Shown here in pieces: positions 28,024 to 40,600 of a stretch of 64,000 nucleotides of DNA (position 1 is the first letter of the stretch; each line of letters opens with the position of its first letter). Origin of the DNA: Anisakis pegreffii (taxonomy: Eukaryota; Nematoda; Chromadorea; Rhabditida; Anisakidae); the NCBI GenBank assembly GCA_035041965.1, contig JAPYMA010000059.1:1-64000 (forward strand), in the 5' to 3' direction. The translations under genes and the position numbers were made by a program. Below the pieces are notes generated by a model. The model saw only the letters and a program-made list of their open reading frames with translations, made no database searches and was not told the origin of the DNA.

Positions 28024-30770
28024 TCGCAGAAGCACAATAAGGAAACTCACATTTGGAGAGTATACTTGGCTCTTGCACGGTTGAACAATCTGCAACAAAA
28101 ATCTATCGGACTGATCATGATATGACTGATTTGTTTTTAAACCGTTCGGTTTGTTCGGAAAACAGATCACTTATTTGAAGATGTGTGAAGTATTCACAAT
28201 CAAACTCTACGCCGGTTTCAAAACAAAACCATAACATGAGATTTGTCAAAACCGAAGTGCGGACCATCGGATCATAATATTACAACAATCAGGACAAGAT
28301 TTATTGGAAGTAAATTACATTGATAAACGTTGTTGCGTTTGATGAATCTTGAGTTCGTTGTGGCTTCGGTGTACATTACTCCGTCGTTACCTTGCAGACT
28401 GATGAATGTTTTCAGAACTTTCAAAATGAACAATATATAATCTCACTTAAAACTTTTCTCGATTTAACAAGATTCTTCCGAGATGCAGCACACCGAGATG
28501 CAGTTGCTTAGGCAATATACAAAACGATCATTATCTTCTAACAGTATTCTTAAAGAAATAATAGAATGCAACTGATATTTCAGACTCGAAAAAGCTTACA
28601 CGCTTAACAAAATCCGCTTCACTGATCCCCACATCACAGATTAACGAATCATTTACGGTGCTCTAAATCCGGATATCGTTCCATTAAGTTATTGTCAATG
28701 GATGAACCCATCGTGAGATTAAATTTCCTTGATTCAACTCTTCTAATGAATAATAATTCAGAGTAGTGCATATCATCGAGTGCTTTCACTGCAACAACAC
28801 ATGATCAATCGGTCCTCGACGAACATGTATGTGTTATATATGTGCATAGAGAATATCACTTCATATCCTTTTCGAAATGATCTCAACGTATGAAATCTTG
28901 AGAAAAACTTGTAATCGTTGTTTGAGATGATGAATCTGGGAATGAATGTCTTTCAGATAATATCAATTGCTTTCAGAACACGGATCAGTGATATTGTAAG
29001 AAATATTTTTATTATTGACGCTAATCGAGATCATTGTTGATATAGCAGATACAAATAAAAAGCGAAACTTTATTATATGCGATAGTATTATTCAATGTGG
29101 AGTAACTGTATGAAGAAGGTTACATCTTCACTAAATAAACTGCTGAAGTGATAAATTTCAAGATGACGACAACAAAAAAAATCGTTTCGATTCAATATTT
29201 CGACTTATTGAAATATTTCGACTGTTTTCGCTGAACTGAATCTCCAACTGATTCGGATCTGATCAATTTATCAGTTAGCCGTTACCCAGCATTGATTTGT
29301 TTCAAAAGACGACAGACGACAACGAAAGCTCTTGAAAGCCGTAGCAAAATATGACAAATATATGTAGGTATAATACAGGAACTTGATCATTCAAAGATTC
29401 AGAAAAGAAAACAAAATTTCAAAAAATATGACCAATATTATGCGCGTTCATCATTAATTATGAAAGGCTGGCAGCATAGAGAAATGACTACCGAAACGGA
29501 TAGACGTATTTGTGTGGTCAAAAACAACGCAAGCGAAGGTGATAATGATGATGCTGGAAGTGACAAATATAGAAGATATAATTCAGCAAGACTGGCTCTT
29601 ACAAAATATATGGTGTGGAACGCAAGGAGGAACATTCCTGGATGAACAAGAGAATCGTTCATTTTGGAATCATACAATCAGAAAATGGATTCAGAAGTCC
29701 AAAACAGTTTAAAATGAAGAAGAAATCAAATGAGTAATAAAAGGGACGAAAGAGACAAAATATGCAACTTGTACTATTATGAGAACATGCGATCACCTAT
29801 CAATCGCTTCAATGTGATTTTATAAATAAAGCATTTTTCGAAAGATTTTCAGTTCGAATATAAGTTATCAAAATGTGCAAAATGTGATTGAAGTTTAACG
29901 ACGAGTAGCGATGATTATTATTTTGATTCATCGTTCGTTTTGAAAGATTTTACTCACAATCAGAAGTTGAAGGTGTAATAATGTGGACTTGATTTCGAAC
30001 TCAATATCATTTTGCCTAAGCGATAAGCTGCTTTCACCTAGATTCCTCTACTTGAGAACGAACGAAACAATAATCACATAAGCGATCAATATAAGTTTAC
30101 CCGAGCATATGCAACCAGCATCATAACAACTCAAATATTCTGAATTCAATCAAATTTGGAAATTCACAAAATATTGAACAACAAAAACACATTCACACAA
30201 TTCAACAGTTCAACTGAAAAGTCCAAAATTCCCGTTAAAGGAAAAGTCCAAAATCTATGTAATAAAATCTAGCAAAGCACAACAAAATGTGCCATCAAGA
30301 ATGGATAATACTGTTGAAAAGTAACGTGGCAAGTTTACCACTATTCTCAACAACATTATCGTTCTTTTGAATGAAATTATGTTTGGTTCTTCGATTCAGA
30401 AATGTCAGTTCCAATTGAAACTGATCCAGTCCCAGTTCAAAGAATCAAACACGCGATGCGAGAAATTGAAATATTTCTGCTGAATATCGCTTTGTCCAGA
30501 GTATTTTGCGTTTAATCTCTTCCCGCACATGTCTGATAACGCCTTTTATTCGTACCAAATTCTGTTCATATTTGTTTTCGAAATCATTCAACTGAAGTTA
30601 AGAAATCAGTAAACATTAATGAAGCAATTAATAAACATTCCTTATCTTGTTGCTTTTCATTATGTTCATTTCATGTGATCCTTTCAATATCTCGTTCATA
30701 TAGCTCTTTTAATAACGCAGTGGTTCTCACGAGGGAGGAAATTACCTATTTAGGTGTCAAGGGGCAAATT

Positions 30771-31258
30771 TCATTAGCTTGTAATGGCCTGGCAAGGTTT
30801 TCATTCGTTTTAACAGAGTTTTCATTCTTTTCCGTGCTGTTCCAATCACTCTCATAGCTTTTATCACCAAATGTGTTCTCTTCTGATAATTTCTCATTCA
30901 TTTCACTCAACAGTTAAAGTCAGATTCTCATTCTTTCAAATACACTCTATAATCAATCATTTGACAGTCGAATGTTGTTGAGCAGTGATATTGGATTGTT
31001 GTATTGTTGATCTCGACTGTCAACACTCGTCAACGCATCCAGTAAATATTGTATGCCACAGAATGAGAAATTGATTCGAACTGTGAAGTGAAATGAGACG
31101 AAGTGAATGATAAAAACTCATCAAGAGAACGGTATTCGCATGTGATAGCTATGAGAGTGACTACAACACGTCTGAAAAGAATGAGAATCCATCTGAATCA
31201 GTTTGCAGTGAGCGTGTGACAGACAATAGCTTTGCATGCAATCATAATCGACTGCAGT
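30771..31258 (-). mobile_element. Fold-back element copy C (spacer)
   Basis: Reverse orientation relative to A and B: it starts TCATTAGCTTGTAATGGCC, matching the reversed right end of B, and finishes in GACAGACAATAGC plus GCAATCATAATCGACTG. It has the same two-arm inverted structure. It lies about 350 bases beyond the aminopeptidase stop codon. Edges are approximate. Confidence 0.75.
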
Positions 31259-31605
31259 CAGTTATTTGTTTACATCTGCATTCCTTTTTCATGAACACTG
31301 TTGATGTGAATCAAGCAAACAACATAAAAAGAAAAAATCGTTTATCAACTAACTTTCAGCATATCGTTGCCAGTAGAATACATTCGTGCCATTTCTTGAA
31401 TAAAGAATGATGCGTATGCTTTATGACTGAAATTTGAAACTTTCGAATTTCCACGTGAAAAAGCAGAAATCAGAAATTCTTGTGTTTTGTTTATAGGGGA
31501 GAGCACTGATCATTGTCTGTTTCCGGTTATGAGCTTCCACGAAACGACTCATTCGTGTCAGTGATCTCGCTTAAGTCTGTGGATGAATTCAATCTCTTTG
31601 AGTTC

Positions 31606-34600
31606 TTATTTGTATTCCTCGAAAAAGCTATCATAAGCACTCTGCGTGACATCCATCAAGATGGCTGATGTTTGAATAATTTGAGCACTTTGAGAATTTA
31701 TCAGTGTAAAAATATGGAAATGAATGCAACTTACTTCTTGAGCAACTCATTGAAATTGTTATGCAAATAATCTGAGACTATCTCGTTATCGTAATTCCGT
31801 CTAAAATTCAGAATAACATTTAGAAGTAATACGATCATTTTCATGGCAACGTGTAAACATCATCGGTGAGAATTTTCTAGTCGTAATCATGCTATTTTTG
31901 GTCATGGTCTGTGAATAATGTAATTGAGGAAGATATTGAACAAGATTCGATGCATGTCGATCAAATTTGTCAATTCAGTGAGAAAATATCACGAAGGTAC
32001 AGATGAATAACCTGGATAATTCTATTAGTTTCGGTCGGAAATCGGTATCTCGGTCTTTGACACTCAGTACTTCTTTGACCAATCTGTAAATTCAATGATT
32101 CAGATTGATGACGATCGTTTGTATGAATAGTGGCCTAGGGCCACGCTTATGCATGAAAAACATCTGGAAGAAGTACTAATTCAGTGCATACGCACTCGAC
32201 AATAGTCGAACGATTCGATGTGAATGCCATCGCAAAAAAGATTCGATCTCGTTCAGCGTGATACTCTTCCTCACGGTATTTCCTCTGCAAAAACTCGAAA
32301 TCACTTTGATTTCCATACTTCGACGCCGCCATATAAACAACACTGCGCATACTTGGATCCACTCTGAAATCCACTCATACAAATTAATCAAATAATTCAC
32401 AATTCAGCCGCCTTTCTATCAAAAATATTTTCACAGCTAAATATTCAGGAGTCCTCGTGATGGCAAAAACGCCGATAGAACCGTCAGTCAAAGATGATCA
32501 ATTGGGTGGTTATAGTTTCATTACAAGATCACATTTCATAAAATCGCTATGACACAGAATTCACAATTTCAAACTACGAATGAACTGATATGAAGTATCC
32601 AATTTGCTTGCTTTCAAAACGGATTTCGGATAGGATGATATCTATAGATAGATAGATGATAAGGACACACCTGTTACAAGTGCTGCTTAATTTATGATGT
32701 GCACAGTGTCGTTTAAGCTCGTCGAATTTATATCGAACAGCCTCAATGCATGCTCGATAACCGCTCACGCACAATTTGAGCAGTATCAACTCGCGCATGA
32801 ATCTTAATTTCAGTTTTCTTTTCAATTCATTTATCAAAATGAACAACACAGAGCAATATTCGATCAACTGATTAAATGCTCAGTGCTTTCTGCCAGTGAA
32901 TTTCTTATACTTAATACCAGCAATTTACTTAAGAGTCAAGCATTAACAAATGAACTTACTCTTTCTCCATAACGGTCTCGACGCTATCTATTTCATTCTC
33001 GTTCAAAATCCTTAAGAATGTTGGTTCCAACAGATAGTGAACATACTTCTGCAATTGATGACAAGTGATTGTTTTGGTAAGAAATACCTGCTTTAACATT
33101 TGATCATTCATAGTGATAGGAGAACTTCAATCACTTAAATTTTCCAGTGCTATCGTTAGCGAGAATTTCTTCTCAAACTTCCTTTCCTAATCGAAAAATG
33201 CTTCCTAAACAGTGTCGATCCTCTCATAAGAATATCATGTAAACGCTCCCAAGTGATATTCTAAAATGGGATCTCAGTGAGTGCAGTAGCGCAGTGCAGT
33301 TCAGACATGAAACTGTGTGTTTGATATTTGAGATATTCGCGATGCACATTTGAGATATTCTCTTGTAAACATTGAGATATGCACATCAAATGATCTGTGC
33401 ACATCTTCATGCACATGGAATTGAAAGAAAACTCGTAAATTAGTTGAACGATTGAAAAGAAGTGATTTCTGAAATCAACAAATAATCTGTGTTAGGCGTA
33501 CATTCATGAGTGTCGCATTTGCATGACGATACAACCGCTGGTAGATATATTCGAACTGAGTGAAAAAGGTGAAAAACGGCATCACTTCTTGTTCCTTGCG
33601 CAAATACTCCGTCATCCTCAACGGTATCAGATACGATAAACGACCGTATTCTGCCAGAGCAAACGCATCATCTGCAATTTCGATCAGCATCGTTTTAGTT
33701 GAACCTATCACTTCTCAGGGTATCATTGCCCAGGCTAAAACAACCAGTCTGAAGTATTTAAAGCCTTCTACGCTGATCATAAGGCTTCCATCTGGATTCA
33801 GCTACCCTCTCATTCTAATCGCAAACTTCACTTATCAATTTTGCTTGCTAGCAGTCTATTACTCCCTCTCAGATAGTCCTTATATCACTTATTCTTGCTA
33901 TTAGGCTTGTTATCCGCTGATTTACCGATGATAGTTCTACATATTTGTTTGCTACGCATAAAAAATCCTCGAGAAATGCTCAATCAAAATCTTTTTGGCC
34001 AAAACTTTTCTAGTGTTATACTGAAATAGCATTTGATCTATTGCTTACTGTTAGATCGAAAAGAATCATCCGAAAATCTGATGTACGGCACATACTGTGA
34101 GTCGTTTCCTGACTCTCTCCTAACATCAGCCATTGAAATTCATTGAAGATACGAAAACCAATCTGCGATTAAACTTCGCATATGACCATGTCATTACTCG
34201 AATCAGTTACAATCAGCACAACCAACCGAGCAGTTTCAGCCGTGTAGAAACGGGTAATTCCTCATGTCTTGTTAGCAACAACTCAATGATATCATTCCAC
34301 GTCTCCTCATCATAATCAATTCGATAATAACCATGCGAATCAAAATCGATCACAAACGGTCGTCTGTGGTTTTCAATAAGCACTGAAAACATTCGAACTG
34401 CATCAGATAGGTGTTCGTTGTCTCGAGAGATGCGAATATAACAAATCCGTACCAGTTTCATTTTCCTTCAACCAAATAACACCACGTTTATCGCCATGTT
34501 CGGTGAATATCGGTACTTTCCACTGTAAATGCGCTAGATCTGCACTTTCATCCAGATCGAATATACTTTGTGAGATCTCGAAATGGCCTCGTATACGACG

Positions 34601-37600
34601 TACCTGAAACACTATAAACAGTTGAGAGGTTTTATCAGTATGAATATCTCATATACGTTGGATTTGGTTTGTGTTTAGGTCTCAGTGATAGATTCGAATG
34701 CTTGATTTGACATCAGAATGAAAACCTTACACTTCAGTAATTCACTGCTTCGCATAGTGCATCGATCGTGCGAAATTATGAAATGGCTTTACAGTCTTGA
34801 CAGAGTACAATTTCTTACAGATGAATTATTTGAGTAAAAGAGCAAAGGAAGTGGGAACCTTAAGAAGTGGGAATCCAGGTTGATAAATCCATGAGTCTAT
34901 GAACTCGAATACGCCGAAATTCGACGAAACGAACGCATCCTTTCGATGAACACTTTCGTTGAACATACTGAAGGATCGCGCTATTGTTATCATCGCATTA
35001 ATGGGTCAGAAATTTTACGAGTAATCTGATGCGCGATCGATTGCGAATATCAAATGACAAATGAATGGATGCAACAACATTCAAACTCCTATAGTGGAGA
35101 AGCAAAATGGAATACTTACGCGCCGAAGGTTTCCAAGAATTCATCCTTATCAGCGTTTGCGTAGGCAAATTTTCGCAGATACGGATTTAGACCACGTCGA
35201 AAGACGTCTTCACCTAGCGTTGATTCGACCATACGGAGCACTGTAGCACCCTGAAAGTGTACACCACATGCTTTCATTTCATAATCAGTTTTGAGTGAAT
35301 ATCCGTTGAAATTGTTAGAGCATCAAATTGAATAGTGTTGGGTCGGTGACCACCGAAAATCGGTAATCTCCGACGGTGGTCCCCGACCGTCAGTGATACC
35401 GAGTTGCGGTAATCACTGACAGCGCTCTCGGTTGGTAACCACCGAGAAAAATCTTGTGATTGGTTCCCAACACTAAAATTGTAACTGATTATGCACTGGA
35501 TTCGTTCAACTTTGTCGAATCACACGAGATGAGAACCGAGAAATAATTTGTTGAGGAAATACTTTATTGTAAAGAATCTTGCTGTCCTGTCCATGAATTC
35601 GATCACTATTCTTCTTCAGACTCAGTGGTTGTGTTGATCTGGCGTGTTGATCTTTCGATAGCGCCTTCAGTGCCACATCGGCCGTAAAATATTGACTCTG
35701 GAAAATGTTGAGGAAAGTCAATATTTCTGATCATAATCATGCGATTGAACCTTTCCATTAACTGAACTAAAACCGTCAGAAAAACTTTCATCAGTTAAAA
35801 CCATCTGATGGATTCACATCAACTGGAAATCACGCAATCTGACTTGGTCAAGGGATTGATTTCATGTTGTCTTAATTGGAATCTGACTGATTCACTTCAA
35901 TTACAGTGATTTGCTTGAATGAAATATAATTCAATGAAATAATTTCTTTCAAAAACATTCGCCAACATACAGTGCGAAGTGTTGAATTCTCGGCATGATC
36001 GGCAGCTTTCGGTGCCATCATAGAAGCGAATCCCTCATTAAGCCACAAGTCATTCCACCATCGCATGGTGACCAAATTACCGAACCACTGCAGTGAATCG
36101 TATGAAGTAAGGAACAGATTCAACTTTTGTTAGCTATTTCTTGAATGTTTTGAAGTGTTTGAATGATATTGGGAATTTGATGGCCATATGAAAAATATGA
36201 AAATCAATTCATTTTGTTGAATTGTTCGTCTGATGTTCGTGAATTATTTTCGGTTAAACTGAAACTGATAGAGCCCAGAGACTGTGCTCGTTATCATTCC
36301 AAAGACTTTCATTAGTTATTAATCATCTGTTATAGGTAGCCTAAAATTGAAATAGACTTTTCTGCATGAGTCTTCTGAACATTGAAAGTGAAATGTTCCA
36401 TTCGAAGCAACCACTAAAATCAAATCACCATATCATAAAAGCCTGAAATCAAATCTGATCATCAAAGTGGATCAAAGCAATCACCATATGAGCCACTTCA
36501 TGTGCCAGAACATCGGTGACCACACGACGTTCACGAAGACTATTCAGTCGTGGATTATAGACAATGTACTTCTGACGTACCACTATTAAACCCCAGTTTT
36601 CCATTGCCAATACGCGCAACTCCGGAACCGCGAGTACATCTGCAACCAGATTCACCATAGAATTTGATTCTGCCCTTTTACAGGGCACCAATTACTTATC
36701 ATTCGCGTGTTGTGACCACCAATCATCTCAATGCAACTTCTACTATCGCCGAAGCGTGCTGAATCTATTGAGGATTTGTCTCAATGCCACAGCAGCTCAT
36801 AGAATATGTATGCATATTCCATTGTATCCATGCTAAACCACCGACATGCCCAGGATTTTCATGTTAGACGGAAATATTTCTAAAATATTTATTTATTTCT
36901 CGCTCCTTCACCGTAGCGATATCATTTCTCGTCTCTTCAGTTCAATCTTGGTCTCCTTTGAGAGTTAGCCATGCGATTTTCTCAGTCTAATCTAATTTCA
37001 TCGGCCGTAACGTTTTGCACTGGTGGTACGGGCTGCAAGAGTGTTGCTTCATTACGCATATTCACCGTTTTCCGCTAATCGTAAGATATTCGGCCATTAT
37101 TGAATTGTTTCGTACGTAGTTTTTCTTAAAGACTTGAAGAAATTTGCAAGACAGCACAATGACATAATTAATTTACATTGCATGTTGTTACACTTGATCT
37201 GTTCATGTATCTTTTGCTCATTCAACCAAAATTTGTCTTTGATTTGTTGATAATGTTATTCGTATGTGTGTTGTACAAATGGACTTAATTAATTCGCTTT
37301 TCTTGAATGCGCAATAACTAAACTATGCTATGTCAAGGTGATCCAATTGCTGTCTTTAATATAACAACGCATCATGCAATTGCTGCTGCTTTATGGGTGT
37401 GTGAACTGCGCGATTGAATGAAAACCATTGAAATGATATATCTTTCGTGAATGAATATGCAAAAACGCAATGGACACGTTTTTGATGATATCACGATTGC
37501 AATGCTGTCTCAGTGATCACAAGAAAAGAAACAACTGTTGCGCATTCGATTGATCTGAGAATGTCTTTGCTTATTATTATCATCAGTCTCGTCAATGTCG

Positions 37601-40600
37601 TTGTTATCGTTATCAGTGCTGAGCAGCGATCGGTAAGATTGCTGAACCACAACGAAACGCTACCTTCTGTAGGATCAGTCACTCCTGTCCCTATATCACC
37701 TTCCCCATCAGCTTATTCTAATGCGGAAGCTCAGTATTTGTACGTTCCAAATGAACAAATCAACCATGTTCATGTTGAACCTCATCAAATCTCACGTCTT
37801 ATCAAAGGTTTGTCTCATGCTGAACTTGCTTTGAATGAGTGATCTGACGCGAGCGATCAAATGCATATCAAACACATCTACGTGTACTGCTCTTATAAGA
37901 AATTGTAGAAATGCTGGAATCATCGTGAATCTCTCTGATTAGTATCTGATGGCTTCAAATATTGCAGAAAAAGAGGCTGATGGCTGGTTGGTAGCTTCGA
38001 TTTGCGCTTATACGCTATATAACGAGACAGTCTATGCGATAAATTATGCAAGAAAGACAGCACCGACAAGGCAACGAGTTTTTACGAATCTGACAGTTGA
38101 ACAGTTGGAATCAATTAGTGCCGAAATGACCGAGGCAAGATTCGACCCGATCAATATATGCTCATCAAAAACCAACGAACAGGTCAGTTGATTGATTAAA
38201 TTCCAGTGATCAGTCAATTTTCATGAAATTAAATAGATGATTTTGATACAGGCTAAAGTTCGACTACGTATCAACGATTCAAAAGCTTCTCTCGCAAATT
38301 TTATACAATCCGAGAACGTTTCTGAATGATTCGTATTGTAGGTGAGCATTATCATACAAAAAATCTCACTCAGAGATCTGACCGTAGCCGACAATGGCGA
38401 TACCACTCCGTTCTCATGGCGATGTCATGCAATGATAAATAACCTGTTGAAGAAGTGCATAATTCGAAGACTTTGCTAATTTGCTAATGGATTTAACTCG
38501 ACGTCAGTGATGACAATGATATATTTGCAGAAAAGATCATTCTCAGCAATTTGGCATAAAACAGACTCATACCTATTCCACTATATCATTGAACTTGAAT
38601 TAATCCAGTCGTGTATTAAAGCGGACGTTCACAATGCTAACGAGAACTACTATGCGCATCTTTTCGAGGTTTGACTTTGCCATATCATCTACTGTTTCTT
38701 CTATGTGACTTTCTCCTTATGCTCGAATCTTTCTGCTGGAGTCTTTCTCATTTAAACAAAAATTCTCCACAGTTTTCCATCATCATCAAGCATTTTTCAT
38801 ATAGTTATATCCATGAATGATCATCTAAAGACGTCATGATCATGATCAGAGAAGACGAGTGCGCTTTTAGGTATTCACGAATGAAGGTTTGGAATACTGT
38901 ATTGGAATTTGGAAGAAGAGTAGGACGAGTATAGAGTATCGAATACAGACCGGCACTGATTTGAAGTTGATGCAAGAGCAAATGAAAAATTGCGAAATGA
39001 CCGTGAGCCGTGTGTCGGCAATGCGCACCACCGATACAGGCCAACTAGTATTCTATATTATTTGGTTGGGTGTCGCATTTTCATGGCTAAATCATGAAAT
39101 ACCGATAACAACAACATCGACAGCGTCTAGATGGCGAAGTCGACGGCAAAACCATCAGAGTTCTCTTGATCATTATCGGATCAATTCTTTGCTCGATCAA
39201 CAAATCGAGCAAATGATGTTGTTCGAGGAAATCCCATCGCTATCAATCTCGGTGATCACCGAAAAAGGCGTGCAAATCTCAAAATCCTACGGCTATGCAG
39301 ATATACGTCAACTGCGCAATGTATACATATTCATTCATGTAGTTTTTATGCTTTCACCACACATAAAACTCACATTCAGAATCAAACGCTGGATTCTGTG
39401 AAGTCCCAGCCATAAGAAAGCCCGTGTGGTGAATTAATTTCAAAAATGTGCAGTCAGTTTCTGAATTCCACTCAATTCGTGAGTATTGATCATCGCAAGT
39501 GTGATGGAACTTCACTGATGAAAAAAAAGAGCGGAGTGCATCAAAAGTGCAAAAAGATTATTGATAGAGTCGAATTACTGAACATGGAATTAGCTTTGAA
39601 ACGCAATTACTGTGCTCGTTGTTTTTTCAAACATTTTTTTGTACTTTTGTTTAATGAATCACCAGAAAATCCTGCAAAAATTCTACTTTGCCTGCCGCAA
39701 CTCGCCCGCTTCTCAACGAGTGACACTGAAAATTTTAACATTCTTATGTGGCAACTTTCATTAAAGGCAACACCGTACAGTAAATATAGGACAGCAAGTA
39801 TCAGTAAGGTTCTCACAGCGATGGCAATTCAACGACTTCTCGATAAAGGCCTTCTGAAAACAATCGACGCTAGAGTTTTTGGCGACGGCTCCATACTTGG
39901 TCACAAGTTTGATCATGCGGATCATGCAAACACGTCGCATCGGAATCAGTTCATGAATTTGATAACTGTTAAACATCTCTTAGAGCACACCGTTGGAGCA
40001 TGGGGAAATCAAGAGCGTCTTGAATACGAGAGGTTCGAAATGTCCTATTCTTAAACGATTCCAAATCAGAATTATTTGACAATTCACAGTCATACTTACG
40101 ATTATATCTTACAATTATTTTACAATTAGATCTTACAATTATGATTGTTCACGACCACCTTACAATCTCATGCGATTGAGTTCATCAAACACATTTGCTC
40201 AACGTGTACAGATCATATCTTTCAACAATTGCACTGAAATCTCAATGAGCACTTCTCCATAGCTTCAGTGAAAAGTTTTTAGACGCGAAACGAATCGGAC
40301 TGAATTCTTCAAATGGCTTCTGCAAACACATCCGCTACGCTATCCGCCTGGCCGACGACATCTATACTCGAATATTGGCTACATGTTTCTTGGACGTGTC
40401 ATTGAAGCATTATCTGGGCAGACTTATGAGACATTCGTTAGTGCTGAGATCCTCGAGCCGTTGAATATTAGTGCACGCATTGGACGACGACAACATCAGC
40501 AGCGTCAACAGTACGAGGTCAAAAATGTTGAAGAATCACTGAATTCTTATTGCTTCTATTGGTTGATAGAAATAACAACCAATACACTACAGTAATATTC

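Noticed and set aside
28305..28410. Minus-strand open stretch (LQGNDGVMYTEATTN)
   Set aside because: About 30 codons after a weak acceptor, no partner exons, no similarity.
29438..29712. Overlapping ORFs on both strands
   Set aside because: Neither has a recognisable domain or consistent splice sites; one is Leu/Ser-rich read-through.
37491..37682. Minus-strand ORF opposite LACTB exon 1
   Set aside because: Shadow of the signal-peptide exon; no similarity of its own.
39446..39766. Plus-strand ORF upstream of LACTB exon 5
   Set aside because: Only the part from 39767 on carries family motifs; the preceding residues are Lys/Cys-rich read-through of the intron, which ends in ATTAAAG.
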